A stretch of 64,000 nucleotides of DNA from contig NZ_FMAR01000001.1 of NCBI RefSeq assembly GCF_900094705.1, positions 434,001-498,000 of the forward strand. Direction: 5' to 3'. The DNA comes from Chitinophaga costaii (GTDB lineage Bacteria; Bacteroidota; Bacteroidia; Chitinophagales; Chitinophagaceae). The position numbers were made by a program, and so were the translations under genes. Shown here one piece after another: positions 25,759 through 35,916 of the stretch. The notes beneath the pieces were generated by a model. It saw nothing but the letters and a program-made list of their open reading frames with translations, was not told the DNA's origin and did no database searches. How positions within the stretch are numbered: the stretch's first letter is position 1; every line of letters starts with the position of its first letter.

Positions 25759-28620
25759 ATGGATCTCTTCGCATTACAACAGAATGAATTCGTGCACCGT
25801 CATATCGGGCCGAATGCCGGGGAAACTGAACAAATGCTGCAAACTGCCGGTGTGCCATCGTTAGAGGCCCTGGTAGACAAAACCGTACCACCAGCCATCC
25901 GCATGCAACACGCCCTGGATATTCCAGGTGCCATCAGCGAAAACGACTACCTGCGCGAGCTGAAGGACATTTCTCTAAAAAACCAGGTATTACGTAATTA
26001 TATCGGACAAGGATATTATGACACTATTACGCCCAGCGTAATCCTGCGTAATATTTTTGAAAATCCGGGATGGTATACCCAGTATACCCCTTACCAGGCC
26101 GAAATATCCCAAGGCCGCCTGGAAAGCCTGCTTAATTTCCAGACCCTGGTGAGCGACCTTACCGCACTGCCTATCAGCAACGCCTCCCTGCTGGATGAAG
26201 CCACCGCCGCCGCAGAAGCCATGATCATGTTCTTTAACCAACTGAACAAAGACCACGATCATGTAACCCGCCCCCGCTTTTTCGTAGACCAACATATTTT
26301 CCCGCAAACGCTGGATGTACTCATTACCCGCGCCAACCCGCTGCATGTAGAAATCGTAACCGGCGATTACGCTACCGCCCAACTGGACGATAGTTATTTC
26401 GGTGCATTGCTGCAATACCCGAACAATGTAGGTGCCGTGGAAGATTACCGCGCTTTCATAGACCAGGTACACAGCACCGGCGCTTTCGTAGCCATGGCTA
26501 CCGACCTGCTGGCCCTGGCCCTGCTCACCCCTCCGGGCGAACTGGGTGCCGATGTAGCCTTGGGCGTGGCCCAGCGTTTGGGCGTACCCCTGGGTTTTGG
26601 CGGTCCGCACGCGGCTTTCTTTGCCGTGAAAGACGAATTTAAACGCGCCATCCCCGGTCGTATTATTGGCATCAGTGTAGATGCACAAAATAACCGCGCC
26701 CTGCGCATGGCCCTGCAAACCCGCGAGCAGCACATTAAACGGGAAAAGGCTACTTCCAATATCTGTACCGCCCAGGCCCTGCTGGCCAATATGGCCGCCA
26801 TGTATGCCGTATACCACGGCCCTGTGGGACTGAAAAATATTGCCAGCCGCATACACCTGCTGGCCAATACTCTGGCGGAGAAGCTGCAAGCAAAGGGCCT
26901 GCAACTGGTTACTACCTCCCTGTTCGACACCCTGGTGATCCAGGGTCAGGACGCCGCCGCCATCAAGGCCAAGGCTATCGCAGCGGGCATTAACTTCCGC
27001 TACCTGCCCACCGGTCAGATCGGCATTTCGCTGGATGAAACCACCACGCAACAAGACGTTAACGATATCCTGGCTGTATTTGGTGCACCGGTCCTTACCG
27101 GCAAGCCCTCGGCAAAAACCCAGGTGCCCACCGCCCTGCAACGCACCTCTACCTACCTGCTGCACCCGGTGTTTAATTCCCATCACAGCGAGTCGCAGAT
27201 GATGCGTTACATCAAGGCCCTGGAAAATAAAGACCTTTCGCTCAATACCTCCATGATCTCCCTGGGTTCCTGCACCATGAAGCTCAATGCCGCCACAGAA
27301 ATGATGCCGCTGAGCTGGAGCCACTGGAGTAAAATTCACCCCTTTGCCCCCAAAGAACAGGCAGCAGGTTACTACCAGATTGTAGACGAACTGAGCGACT
27401 ATCTTTGTAAAATCACCGCCTTCGACGCCTGCTCTTTACAGCCCAATAGCGGCGCCCAGGGCGAGTTTTCCGGACTGGTGGTGATCCGTAATTACTTTGC
27501 CAGCCGTGGCGAAGACCACCGCAATGTAATCCTCATCCCCATCTCCGCCCATGGCACCAACCCCGCCTCCGCCGTAATGGCCGGCTTTAAGGTGGTAGTC
27601 GTGAAAGCCCTGGAAAATGGATATATAGACGTAGAAGACCTGAAAGCCAAAGCGGCCCAGCATGCCGATCACCTGGCCGGTATTATGATCACCTACCCGT
27701 CTACCTACGGCGTGTATGAAGAAAGTGTGAAAACCATCTGCGACATCGTACACCAGCATGGTGGACAGGTGTATATGGACGGTGCCAATATGAATGCCCA
27801 GGTAGGCCTTACCGCCCCGGGACTCATCGGTGCCGACGTTTGCCACCTGAACCTCCACAAAACCTTCGCCATCCCCCATGGCGGTGGCGGCCCTGGTATG
27901 GGTCCCATCTGTGCACGTGCCCACCTGGCGCCTTTCCTGCCAGGCCACGTTTCGCTGGGCGGTCAGCAGCAGCACGCGGTATCCGCCGCCCCGTTTGGCT
28001 CCGCCAGCATTCTGCTGATCTCTTACGCCTACATTCGCCTGCTGGGCGCTCAAGGGGTAAAACAAGCCACCAACTACGCCATCCTGAATGCCAATTATAT
28101 GAAGGCCCGCCTGGAAAAAGATTACGAAATACTCTACACCGGTTCTAACGGCACCTGTGCACACGAGTTCATCGTAGACCTGCGCCCCTTCAAAGCCACT
28201 GCGGGTATTGAAGCCGAAGACATCGCCAAACGGTTGATGGACTATGGCTTCCACGCTCCTACCATGAGCTTCCCCGTAGCAGGTACCATCATGATTGAAC
28301 CTACCGAAAGTGAAGACAAGGGAGAGCTGGACCGCTTCTGCGATGCCCTGCTGAGCATCCGCGAAGAGATTCGCGCCGTGGAAAATGGCCTGGCCGATAA
28401 ACAGGACAATGTGCTGAAGCACGCGCCACATACCCAGCCCGTTATTACCGCCGACGAATGGACGCGCCCCTACAGCCGCCAGCAAGCCGCATTTCCACTG
28501 CCTTATGTGAAAGAAAACAAATTCTGGCCCTCCGTAAGCCGTATTAACAATACTTATGGCGACCGTAACCTGATCTGCACCTGCGAACCGGTAAGCGCTT
28601 ATGAAGAGGCTACTGCGTAA
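25759..28620 (+). CDS. gcvP: Glycine dehydrogenase (decarboxylating), P-protein
   Basis: 953-residue single-chain P-protein of the glycine cleavage system: PLP-dependent decarboxylation of glycine with transfer of the aminomethyl group to lipoyl-H-protein. Starts [19 protein letters not shown] as usual. The PLP lysine is K701 in [16 protein letters not shown]. Full length, with both halves of the fused alpha/beta form. No gcvT or gcvH neighbour in the window. Stands alone between a promoter and a terminator; no glycine riboswitch was recognised in the 184 bases upstream. Unusually long open frames on the opposite strand reflect codon bias. Confidence 0.98.
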   Translation: MDLFALQQNEFVHRHIGPNAGETEQMLQTAGVPSLEALVDKTVPPAIRMQHALDIPGAISENDYLRELKDISLKNQVLRNYIGQGYYDTITPSVILRNIFENPGWYTQYTPYQAEISQGRLESLLNFQTLVSDLTALPISNASLLDEATAAAEAMIMFFNQLNKDHDHVTRPRFFVDQHIFPQTLDVLITRANPLHVEIVTGDYATAQLDDSYFGALLQYPNNVGAVEDYRAFIDQVHSTGAFVAMATDLLALALLTPPGELGADVALGVAQRLGVPLGFGGPHAAFFAVKDEFKRAIPGRIIGISVDAQNNRALRMALQTREQHIKREKATSNICTAQALLANMAAMYAVYHGPVGLKNIASRIHLLANTLAEKLQAKGLQLVTTSLFDTLVIQGQDAAAIKAKAIAAGINFRYLPTGQIGISLDETTTQQDVNDILAVFGAPVLTGKPSAKTQVPTALQRTSTYLLHPVFNSHHSESQMMRYIKALENKDLSLNTSMISLGSCTMKLNAATEMMPLSWSHWSKIHPFAPKEQAAGYYQIVDELSDYLCKITAFDACSLQPNSGAQGEFSGLVVIRNYFASRGEDHRNVILIPISAHGTNPASAVMAGFKVVVVKALENGYIDVEDLKAKAAQHADHLAGIMITYPSTYGVYEESVKTICDIVHQHGGQVYMDGANMNAQVGLTAPGLIGADVCHLNLHKTFAIPHGGGGPGMGPICARAHLAPFLPGHVSLGGQQQHAVSAAPFGSASILLISYAYIRLLGAQGVKQATNYAILNANYMKARLEKDYEILYTGSNGTCAHEFIVDLRPFKATAGIEAEDIAKRLMDYGFHAPTMSFPVAGTIMIEPTESEDKGELDRFCDALLSIREEIRAVENGLADKQDNVLKHAPHTQPVITADEWTRPYSRQQAAFPLPYVKENKFWPSVSRINNTYGDRNLICTCEPVSAYEEATA

Positions 28621-28647
28621 GACCATGTGCTTTTAAATATTTGTATC

Positions 28648-28680
28648 AAATCCCGCTTCTCATAAAGCGGGATTTTTTTT
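28648..28680 (+). terminator. Intrinsic terminator after gcvP
   Basis: Stem AATCCCGC/GCGGGATT with a ten-base loop followed by T8. Confidence 0.9.
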
Positions 28681-28700
28681 GCACACCCAACACGCTTCCG

Positions 28701-28716
28701 CCCCGCCATGGCGGGG
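28701..28716. repeat. Perfect 16-bp GC-rich palindrome
   Basis: CCCCGCCATGGCGGGG in otherwise AT-rich intergenic DNA, 20 bases past the gcvP terminator. Immediately after it comes a second inverted repeat (GTAGTA...TACTAC). Could be a protein site or a hairpin; no function assigned. Confidence 0.5.
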
Positions 28717-28850
28717 TAGTAAGTATACTACTACCTTCCCAATAACCTATTGCTGTTTAAACACATATAAAAAATAGATAGTATTAAAATAATTTGCATA
28801 TATTAGCATGGAAAACCTGGAAAACCGAATAACTGAAAACCCTTTTAACT

Positions 28851-29390
28851 ATGTCTTTTATCACAACGGAGGAAAATTTCCTGCTGCAAGCCGCCTTGCG
28901 CCGGAATAAGTCCCGCATTATCAGCTTCGCGCTCATCGGCATTGCCTTGCTCTCGGTAGCTGCCATTGCGCCACCGATCATTTCCACCCTTACACATTCC
29001 GATGAAACAGCTGCACTTTCCTATACCAATATTTGGTTTTGGGCATGGGTATTTGCTTTTGATATTTCGCTGGTTTTTGCCCTGATTAAAGTAACAGACG
29101 TTCGCTATTGGGCCATTAAGAAAGATCTAATGACACTCGAAAAAGAAACTATGGAAGCACCTATTGAGGGCGTTTATTATGAAAATAACAACACGCAGAC
29201 CAACTTCATGCTGCAACTGGCCGACAATAAAAAGAAAACATTTTATTACATGGATGGTGCCCTCCGTGATTATCAGCGGGGTTATAAGCTCAACATTACC
29301 TACGCCAAACAATCGCGCGTGATACTGGCCATCAATAATAAAATAGCAGAAAAAAAAGAAGCCATCACAGACACCGAAGTAGAAGCATAA
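28851..29390 (+). CDS. Hypothetical membrane protein
   Basis: 179-residue protein with two predicted membrane helices (about 26-48 and 62-84). The cytoplasmic-looking C-terminal half (85-179) is rich in charged residues and contains DNKKKTFYYMDGALRDYQRGYKLNITYAKQSRVI, written here only as a landmark region near 125-160, which looks like a small beta-rich domain. No family recognised. It lies 33 bases before the lipoprotein gene and may be cotranscribed with it. Confidence 0.75.
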   Translation: MSFITTEENFLLQAALRRNKSRIISFALIGIALLSVAAIAPPIISTLTHSDETAALSYTNIWFWAWVFAFDISLVFALIKVTDVRYWAIKKDLMTLEKETMEAPIEGVYYENNNTQTNFMLQLADNKKKTFYYMDGALRDYQRGYKLNITYAKQSRVILAINNKIAEKKEAITDTEVEA

Positions 29391-29423
29391 CAACCCGGCA
29401 TATCATTTAACCTAACCTTTCCT

Positions 29424-30338
29424 ATGAAAATACCTTTACAAAAAATCGCCCTGCTGCTCCTGTCAGGTATACTGACAATAATAGCCTGCAAGAAAGAGAA
29501 TGGCCATACTGGTAAAGCCACCACTGGCACAAAAGACACGGCCTTCCTGCTAACCAGCATTCACCGCAATGGTATTACCCTCGATAGCCTGGTATACGAT
29601 ACCACTACCCTGCTACTCAAAACAATTGTGTCGCCTACGATAGATGGTACCGGCATTTATTCAATATTGGAATTTTCATACAATAATAACAACCAGGTAC
29701 AGCGCATTGACCATTACAATGCAGATGGCCAGGAGTACCAAACCGATTCACTTTCCTGGAACAAGGAAGGATTTGCCGTATTTACTTCCACACCCGGCGC
29801 AGCTTTTACAGACAGTACCCAGTATACGCTCAATACCGATGGGCAGGCCACATCGGTAGGAAATAAAGATACCCTGATGTATCAACTAAACGGGGAAAAC
29901 ACCGTAGCCTACAGTATAGCACAACTCACGGGCGGTAATACCACTACTTTTGAACATTTTACCTACTATGGCATACCAGATAATTATACAACCAGTCATC
30001 ACAAAACGGTACTGACCTACGACACGGGCCTCAACCCTTTTTATAATCTGTACCGCAATTGCCCTTTCCTGGTAGACTACTGGCAGCCACAATTAGATTA
30101 TGCCTTTGATGCGATGAACAATCCGGCCACGGCCACTTACATCGAACAGGATTATACCTCTATTTACGACACGCAAAACGAGGTCACTGATAACACTACA
30201 TTCACCTACGTATACGACAGTATTTCGCACTACCCGTTACAACAGTCGTATTCCGTATCGGTAAATAATCAAAACGGGCCGCATAAAGAGCAGTACGTGA
30301 TTGATTTTAATTACACGACCATTGTTAAGCAAAAATAA
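29424..30338 (+). CDS. Hypothetical lipoprotein
   Basis: 304-residue predicted lipoprotein: signal peptide with lipobox IIAC (Cys at about 22) followed by KKE. The body is Asn/Thr/Tyr-rich, with repeated beta-type segments (SYNNNNQVQRIDHYNADGQ, FTYVYDSISHYPLQ), resembling the DUF4595-like lipoproteins common in Bacteroidota. Probably at the outer membrane or cell surface; function unknown. A terminator follows at 30371-30396. Confidence 0.78.
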   Translation: MKIPLQKIALLLLSGILTIIACKKENGHTGKATTGTKDTAFLLTSIHRNGITLDSLVYDTTTLLLKTIVSPTIDGTGIYSILEFSYNNNNQVQRIDHYNADGQEYQTDSLSWNKEGFAVFTSTPGAAFTDSTQYTLNTDGQATSVGNKDTLMYQLNGENTVAYSIAQLTGGNTTTFEHFTYYGIPDNYTTSHHKTVLTYDTGLNPFYNLYRNCPFLVDYWQPQLDYAFDAMNNPATATYIEQDYTSIYDTQNEVTDNTTFTYVYDSISHYPLQQSYSVSVNNQNGPHKEQYVIDFNYTTIVKQK

Positions 30339-30370
30339 CTCCTACGAACCGATTACATTAACTGAGAAGG

Positions 30371-30396
30371 GCCGGGTGTTTCCACCTGGCTTTTTT
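30371..30396 (+). terminator. Intrinsic terminator after lipoprotein gene
   Basis: Stem GCCGGGTG/CACCTGGC (one G-T pair), four-base loop, then T6. Confidence 0.8.
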
Positions 30397-30477
30397 ATGC
30401 CTACCACCCATCCCCGCCTGCCTCCACTGGCCATCCCACTTTTGCAAAACCGCGCCCCTTGTCGTACATTACCGGCT

Positions 30478-30822
30478 ATGAACATCGAAGCATTCCAGCA
30501 ATATTGCAGCTCCCTGAAAGGTGTTACCGAAGAATTTCCTTTCGGCGAAAATACCCTCGTGTATAAAGTAGCCGGGAAAATGTTTGTACTCACCGATATC
30601 GACACCTTCGAATCCATAAACCTGAAGGCCGACCCGGAAGAAGTAATAGAACGCCAGGAGCGCTATAGCAGCGTAACACCCGGCTATCACATGAACAAAA
30701 AATACTGGATCACCGTTGAAACAAACGGTGATGTGCCGAATAAAATCCTCCAGGAATGGATCAAACAATCTTACGACCTGGTGGTAAGTAAACTGCCCCG
30801 CAAAGACCGGGAACAACTGTAA
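30478..30822 (+). CDS. MmcQ/YjbR family DNA-binding-like protein
   Basis: 114-residue protein of the MmcQ/YjbR (CyaY-like) family, starting MNIEAFQQYCSSLKGVTEEF, with FPFGENTLVYKV, ESINLKADPEE and the C-terminal HMNKKYWITVE block. The ATG at 30478 gives the normal family length; a TTG-initiated extension to 30301 would run back over the preceding gene and its terminator. Cellular role unclear. Confidence 0.9.
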   Translation: MNIEAFQQYCSSLKGVTEEFPFGENTLVYKVAGKMFVLTDIDTFESINLKADPEEVIERQERYSSVTPGYHMNKKYWITVETNGDVPNKILQEWIKQSYDLVVSKLPRKDREQL

Positions 30823-30854
30823 TCACTGCTATCTCTTTAAATCGACATTTATTT

Positions 30855-32738
30855 ATGAAAAAATGGCTACTGCTGGCCCTTTCAGCGTGCTGTTCCGCTG
30901 TCTATGCACAACAAACAATCGATTCTGCCTGGGTAACCTCCCATTTTGTGAAAAAAGAAATCAGGATTCCCATGCGGGATGGCGTACTACTTTTCACCTC
31001 CGTATACCTGCCCACCGACCATACGGAAAAACATCCCATCATTATGACGCGCACCCCTTACTCCTGCGCGCCTTATGGAGCAGATAAGTTTAAGGAGTTA
31101 TGGAAAATGTCTAATAAAAATTTCCTGCGCGAAGGCTACATTCTCATCACACAGGATGTACGGGGCCGCTGGATGAGCGAAGGCCAGTATGAAGACGTAC
31201 GCCCTTTCCTTCCCAATAAAAAAACCAAACAAGAGGTGGATGAAGCCAGCGATACTTACGACACCATAGACTGGCTGATAAAAAACCTGGAAGGCAATAA
31301 TGGCCGCGTAGGTATTTATGGCATTTCCTATCCCGGATTTTATAGTACCATGGCGGCTTTGAGTAATCACCCCGCCCTAAAGGCGGTGAGTCCGCAAGCA
31401 CCGGTAACAGACTGGTTTATTGGCGACGACTTTCACCACCACGGCGCTTTTTTCCAGATGGATGCGTTCGACTTCTACACCTCTTTTGGCGCACCCCGCC
31501 CACATCCTACCACCGAAGGGCCTAAAGGGTTTGATTATTACACAAAAGACAGTTATAAATTTTACCTGAATGCTGGCTCACTGCCAGGCCTCACCCAACT
31601 AATGGGCGATACCATTGCCTTCTGGAAAAGCCTGATGGATCATGGATCTTACGACGCCTGGTGGAAAGCCCGCAACGTGCGCAACTACCTGAACACCGTG
31701 AAACCCGCCATGCTGGAAGTAGGCGGCCTGTTCGACGCAGAAGATTGCTTTGGCGCATGGGGTGTGTACAAAAGCATAGAACAAAATACCAAGGGTGCTA
31801 ACAACAAGATCGTGATGGGACCCTGGTACCACGGCGAATGGGCATCCCATGATGGCACCCACCTTGGCAACGTGCGCTGGGGCAGCAATACAGCCCGGTA
31901 TTACCAGGACAGCCTGGAATCGGTATTCTTCAATTACTACCTCAAAGATAAAGGCAGCGATGATCTGGCCGAAGCCACTATATTTTTCACCGGCGAAAAC
32001 CAATGGAAACACTTGCCCACCTGGCCGCCAGCGGCCATGCAGGAAACGCCCATATATTTGCAGGCAGGCAACCAGCTAAGTTTCTCCAAACCCGCTACCG
32101 GCGAAAGTTTCAGCGAGTACACCAGCGATCCGGCCAAGCCTGTACCTTATGTACCGGAAGTACATATGTCGCGCACCATTAGCTACATGACAGACGACCA
32201 GCGCTTTGCAGAACGCCGGCCCGATGTACTCTCTTTCCAAACAGCCGTACTCACCGACAATGTAACCCTGGCAGGCCCAGTGGTGGCAGACCTGGTAGCC
32301 AGCGTGAGCAGTACCGATGCCGATTTTGTGGTGAAGGTGATCGATGTATTTCCAGATGATTTTGCCTACGAAAGTAATGCGCCCACCGAACACCGCCGCC
32401 TGGTGTCCAGCACCTACCCCATGGGTGGTTATGAAATGCTGGTACGGGGCGATATTATGCGGGGCAAGTTTCGCAACAGCTATGAAAAGCCAGAGCCATT
32501 TGTACCCAACAAGCCTACCAACGTGAAGTTTACGCTGCCGGATGTGGCCCACACTTTCTTAAAAGGCCATCGCATCATGATACAGATACAAAGCAGCTGG
32601 TTCCCGCTGGTAGATCGCAACCCACAGGTTTTTACAGATATCTATCACGCCTCGCCCGCTGTTTTCCAAAAAGCCAGCATCCGCATTTATCACGATGCGG
32701 CGCATTCTTCCAGTGTGCTATTGCCAATTGTTAAATAG
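30855..32738 (+). CDS. CocE/NonD family hydrolase (alpha-amino acid ester hydrolase / acylase-like)
   Basis: 627-residue secreted or periplasmic serine hydrolase. Signal peptide at 1-18 (cleavage near VYAQQ). The alpha/beta-hydrolase core has the nucleophile in GISYPGF (Ser about 158), the probable acid in GGLFDAEDC (Asp about 294) and the His in GPWYHGEW (about 327). The C-terminal jelly-roll (X-Pro-dipeptidyl peptidase C-terminal-like) domain covers about 380-620. Relatives hydrolyse alpha-amino acid esters, cephalosporin side chains or dipeptide esters; the substrate cannot be fixed here. Confidence 0.9.
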   Translation: MKKWLLLALSACCSAVYAQQTIDSAWVTSHFVKKEIRIPMRDGVLLFTSVYLPTDHTEKHPIIMTRTPYSCAPYGADKFKELWKMSNKNFLREGYILITQDVRGRWMSEGQYEDVRPFLPNKKTKQEVDEASDTYDTIDWLIKNLEGNNGRVGIYGISYPGFYSTMAALSNHPALKAVSPQAPVTDWFIGDDFHHHGAFFQMDAFDFYTSFGAPRPHPTTEGPKGFDYYTKDSYKFYLNAGSLPGLTQLMGDTIAFWKSLMDHGSYDAWWKARNVRNYLNTVKPAMLEVGGLFDAEDCFGAWGVYKSIEQNTKGANNKIVMGPWYHGEWASHDGTHLGNVRWGSNTARYYQDSLESVFFNYYLKDKGSDDLAEATIFFTGENQWKHLPTWPPAAMQETPIYLQAGNQLSFSKPATGESFSEYTSDPAKPVPYVPEVHMSRTISYMTDDQRFAERRPDVLSFQTAVLTDNVTLAGPVVADLVASVSSTDADFVVKVIDVFPDDFAYESNAPTEHRRLVSSTYPMGGYEMLVRGDIMRGKFRNSYEKPEPFVPNKPTNVKFTLPDVAHTFLKGHRIMIQIQSSWFPLVDRNPQVFTDIYHASPAVFQKASIRIYHDAAHSSSVLLPIVK

Positions 32739-32787
32739 TTGTCTTTTTCACCTAATTTGCAGGACATTTATAAACCTACACGTCACT

Positions 32788-33498
32788 ATGATGAAAAAAT
32801 ATTTATTGTTGGGCGCACTGGGAATGATCGCCGCACAAGGCTTTGCACAAACCAAGGCTAAACAAGCCGTAAAAAGACCAGTGGCTACTTCACCCTTGTT
32901 AAAGACTTCGCTAGACTCTGTGAGCTACGCTATTGGCCAGGATATTGCGAATAATTTTAAAGCACAGGGTCTCGACAATATCAATACCGCCATCCTGATA
33001 AAATCTATCCAGGATGCGCTGAAAAGTAAAACACCATTACTCACTAAAACGCAAAGCGATATGTCTATCAGCAATTATTTACAGCAACTAAAGGGAGAAA
33101 AAGCGAAGAAGAATAAAGAGGCCGGTGAAAAATTTCTCGCTGAAAATAAGACCAAACCCGGCGTGGTAACGCTTCCCAGCGGCTTAGAATATCAGATTCT
33201 GAAGGAGGGTACTGGCGCTAAGCCCACCATTAACGATAAAGTTAAAACGCATTATCATGGCACCCTGCTCGATGGTACGGTGTTCGACAGTTCCGTGGAA
33301 AGAGGTGAGCCTATTTCCTTCCCTGTAAGTGGTGTGATCAAAGGGTGGACAGAAGCCTTGCAGCTTATGCCTGTAGGTTCTAAATGGAAGCTCTTCATCC
33401 CTGCAGATCTTGCTTATGGCGACCGGCAGGCAGGCCCGAAGATTGGCCCTGGTTCTACCCTTATATTTGAAGTAGAATTGTTATCTATCGAACAATAA
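32788..33498 (+). CDS. FKBP-type peptidyl-prolyl isomerase
   Basis: 236-residue exported isomerase. The signal peptide ends at AQGFAQ (about residue 21). An N-terminal FKBP dimerisation-type helical domain (about 45-125) precedes the FKBP domain (about 135-236, with GTVFDSSVERGEPISFPV, VIKGWTEALQLMPVGSKW and IFEVELL). The ATG at 32788 is preferred to an extension to 32695 that overlaps the hydrolase gene. A TAATTTGC sequence at 32753-32760 may be its -7 box. Convergent with aroC across a bidirectional terminator. Confidence 0.92.
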   Translation: MMKKYLLLGALGMIAAQGFAQTKAKQAVKRPVATSPLLKTSLDSVSYAIGQDIANNFKAQGLDNINTAILIKSIQDALKSKTPLLTKTQSDMSISNYLQQLKGEKAKKNKEAGEKFLAENKTKPGVVTLPSGLEYQILKEGTGAKPTINDKVKTHYHGTLLDGTVFDSSVERGEPISFPVSGVIKGWTEALQLMPVGSKWKLFIPADLAYGDRQAGPKIGPGSTLIFEVELLSIEQ

Positions 33499-33516
33499 CT
33501 TTCTGGCGACAACGCC

Positions 33517-33557
33517 TAAAAATGCCTTTCCAATTTAACACTGGAAAGGCATTTTTT
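33517..33557. terminator. Bidirectional terminator between FKBP gene and aroC
   Basis: Perfect 11-bp stem ATGCCTTTCCA/TGGAAAGGCAT with A-run before and T-run after; ends both the FKBP gene and the aromatic operon. Confidence 0.9.
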
Positions 33558-33572
33558 ATCCTACCATCCATT

Positions 33573-34568
33573 CTATTTCCAGATCCTGGGTATGCGCTGC
33601 ACTTGCAGCAGCAGGTCTGCCAGTACCATGGCCGTTACGGCTTCCAGTACTACCGGTACCCGCAGGGCAATGCACAGGTCGTGCCGGCCCTTTACGCTAA
33701 ACGTTTCCACTTCACCACTTTTAATGTTCAGCGTGTTTTGCTCCTTGGGGGTGCTGGACGTGGGTTTCACAGCAATGCGAAACACCAATGGATTGCCATT
33801 GGTTATGCCGCCCACTATGCCGCCAGCGTTATTGGTGGCTGTTTTTCCGGAGGCATCAATAATAGCATCATTATGTTCCAGGCCTTTCATCTTAGCGGCA
33901 GCAAAGCCAGCGCCAAACTCAATGCCCTTCACCGCCGGTATAGCAAATACTGCGTGGGCGATGAGCGACTCTACTGAATCAAAGAAAGGTTCTCCCAGGC
34001 CAATGGGCAACCCATCTACCGTACATTCTACGATGCCACCTACAGAATCTTTGGCTGCAATGGCAGCTTCCAGGCCGGCTGCTGCATCGGCAATGCCGCC
34101 TACTTCCGTAATGCGGGCCGTAACATGAATGGTATCTCCCAGCAGCTTCTTGGCAATAACGCCAGCCGCCACCAGGTTCAGGGTAAGGCGTCCGCTAAAG
34201 TGGCCGCCCCCGCGATAATCTTCGTAGCCACCAAATTTTTCCGTTGCTACAAAGTCTGCATGACCAGGGCGGGGAAACGCGCGCAGCTTTTCATAATCGG
34301 CACTGCGGGTGTTGTTATTTTCAAACAGGATGGTGATGGGCGCACCGGTAGTGTGATCATTAAACACGCCGGATTTAAGATGGGGTAAATCTTCTTCTTT
34401 GCGTGGCGTAGTGCCACGGGCGCCGCCCTTACGGCGTTCCAGGTCAGGCAGGAAATCTTCTACCGTAAGTGGCAGGCCAGCCGGCACCCCGTCTATATTC
34501 ACGCCCACACTGGCGCCATGCGACTCTCCAAAAACATGTACCCTGAATAAGCGACCAAATGCGTTCAT
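33573..34568 (-). CDS. aroC: Chorismate synthase
   Basis: 331-residue enzyme converting EPSP to chorismate with reduced FMN. Motifs: FGESHGASVGVNIDGVPAGL, the FMN/phosphate loop RGGGHFSGRLT and GGISNG-like GGITNGNPLVFRIAVKPTSS. Slightly shorter than the usual 350-370 residues, but both termini look complete. Last gene of the aromatic operon, 36 bases after aroA, and followed by a terminator. Confidence 0.96.
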   Translation of the reverse strand: MNAFGRLFRVHVFGESHGASVGVNIDGVPAGLPLTVEDFLPDLERRKGGARGTTPRKEEDLPHLKSGVFNDHTTGAPITILFENNNTRSADYEKLRAFPRPGHADFVATEKFGGYEDYRGGGHFSGRLTLNLVAAGVIAKKLLGDTIHVTARITEVGGIADAAAGLEAAIAAKDSVGGIVECTVDGLPIGLGEPFFDSVESLIAHAVFAIPAVKGIEFGAGFAAAKMKGLEHNDAIIDASGKTATNNAGGIVGGITNGNPLVFRIAVKPTSSTPKEQNTLNIKSGEVETFSVKGRHDLCIALRVPVVLEAVTAMVLADLLLQVQRIPRIWK

Positions 34569-34604
34569 TATAACAATTGTATTAAGTAGTAGGTAAAAAT
34601 TATT

Positions 34605-35873
34605 CTATGGCACCGCCACTTCGCTCACCTGTGCGCCCAGTTGCTGCAAGTGATCAAAAAACTCCGGATACGATTTATTAATGGCATCCGCTCTTTCAAT
34701 CGTTACAGGCGCATCGGCAGTGAGTGCGGCCACAGCGCAGGCCATGGCAATGCGGTGATCGTTGTGCGAATCTACCACTGCCCCTTTCAGGCCGGTGCCA
34801 CCATGTACCAGCATTTCATCGCCATTCAGGGTTATACGAATACCCATTTTGCCAAACTCCTTTTGCAGCGTTACCCCGCGATCACTCTCTTTGTGGGCTA
34901 GCCGGCTCACGCCGTAAATTTTCGTAGTGCCGTGGCAGTTAGCCGCCAGCGCTACCAGCGGAGGAAAAAGGTCGGGGCAGTCTGTGGCATCGAAGGTAAA
35001 TGACTGTAGCGGAGCCTTGGTAATGTCTATGGTGAATACACCGGACAACAGTTGCGCCCCCGCGCTTTCCAACGCCTGGAGGATGGCCTTGTCTGACTGT
35101 GCAGAATGGATATTGATGCTGCTGACTTCCGCTTTGCCCGCCACAGCGGCGGCCACCAGCAGGAATGCGGCGCCGCTCCAATCGCCTTCCACGCTGTAAT
35201 CAGTAGGCTTATACGTTTGGCGCGCACCGAAGTGAAACTTTTCAAAGTTTTCGTTCTCCACCTTCACTCCAAAAAGTTCCATGATCTGTAAGGTGAGATC
35301 AATATAGGGTTTGCTCTTTAAGTCTTTCACCGTAATGGTTACATTTTCTGCCACGGCACCATAGGCCATGAGCAGGCCAGTGAGAAACTGGGAACTAAGT
35401 GAACCATCTATCTCAATATTTTTGGGTTGCAAGGGTCCTTTGATGAACAAGGGCAGTTTGCCCTGTTGTGTTTTGCATTCCACATCCAGCAATGGCAGTA
35501 CCTGCTCAAAGAAGTCCATAGGGCGGGTCGTTAAACTGCCGTGACCATTAATGCTGATGCCGAGTGAAGACAGCGCTGCAATGGGCGTAAACATGCGAAT
35601 GCCCAGGCCAGACTCCCCGCAATTGATCTCATCATAAAAAGGTTCCACTCCTTTGCTGGATACTTCGTAGTGGCTGGCCTCCCGGCGCACCATAGCACCG
35701 AGATTTTCCGCTACTTCCAGTGCAGCCAGGCAATCGTTGCTCAGGCCGGGATTGCGGATAATTGTTTTACCCTTGCTTAGCAAAGCCGCTGCCACAGCGC
35801 GTTGCATAGCGCTTTTGGAGGGATTTGCGGTGACCGTGCCTTTGATCACGGAGGGTGATACCGTTACTTGCAT
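34605..35873 (-). CDS. aroA: 3-phosphoshikimate 1-carboxyvinyltransferase (EPSP synthase)
   Basis: 422-residue EPSP synthase joining shikimate 3-phosphate and PEP. The N-terminal substrate motif reads NPSKSAMQRAVAAALL in place of the usual GSKS...NRAL form. CGESGLGIRMFTPIAAL and NDHRIAMACAVAAL (near the C-terminus) are conserved. It lies 43 bases after aroB in the operon. Confidence 0.96.
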   Translation of the reverse strand: MQVTVSPSVIKGTVTANPSKSAMQRAVAAALLSKGKTIIRNPGLSNDCLAALEVAENLGAMVRREASHYEVSSKGVEPFYDEINCGESGLGIRMFTPIAALSSLGISINGHGSLTTRPMDFFEQVLPLLDVECKTQQGKLPLFIKGPLQPKNIEIDGSLSSQFLTGLLMAYGAVAENVTITVKDLKSKPYIDLTLQIMELFGVKVENENFEKFHFGARQTYKPTDYSVEGDWSGAAFLLVAAAVAGKAEVSSINIHSAQSDKAILQALESAGAQLLSGVFTIDITKAPLQSFTFDATDCPDLFPPLVALAANCHGTTKIYGVSRLAHKESDRGVTLQKEFGKMGIRITLNGDEMLVHGGTGLKGAVVDSHNDHRIAMACAVAALTADAPVTIERADAINKSYPEFFDHLQQLGAQVSEVAVP

Positions 35874-35916
35874 ATCTGTTAATTCCCCGAAGGATGAAGA
35901 TGATGAATAAGTTTTG

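Noticed and set aside
25990..28626. Long minus-strand frames of 449 and 396 codons opposite gcvP
   Set aside because: Shadow frames caused by codon bias in gcvP; Gly/His/Gln-rich, no domains.
28809..28910. 33-codon frame upstream of the membrane protein at 28851
   Set aside because: It overlaps the start of the membrane protein in another frame, has no amino acid bias and no terminator follows, so it is not a leader peptide.
30301..30477. N-terminal extension of the MmcQ/YjbR protein
   Set aside because: It would overlap the preceding lipoprotein gene and cross its terminator; family similarity starts at the ATG at 30478.
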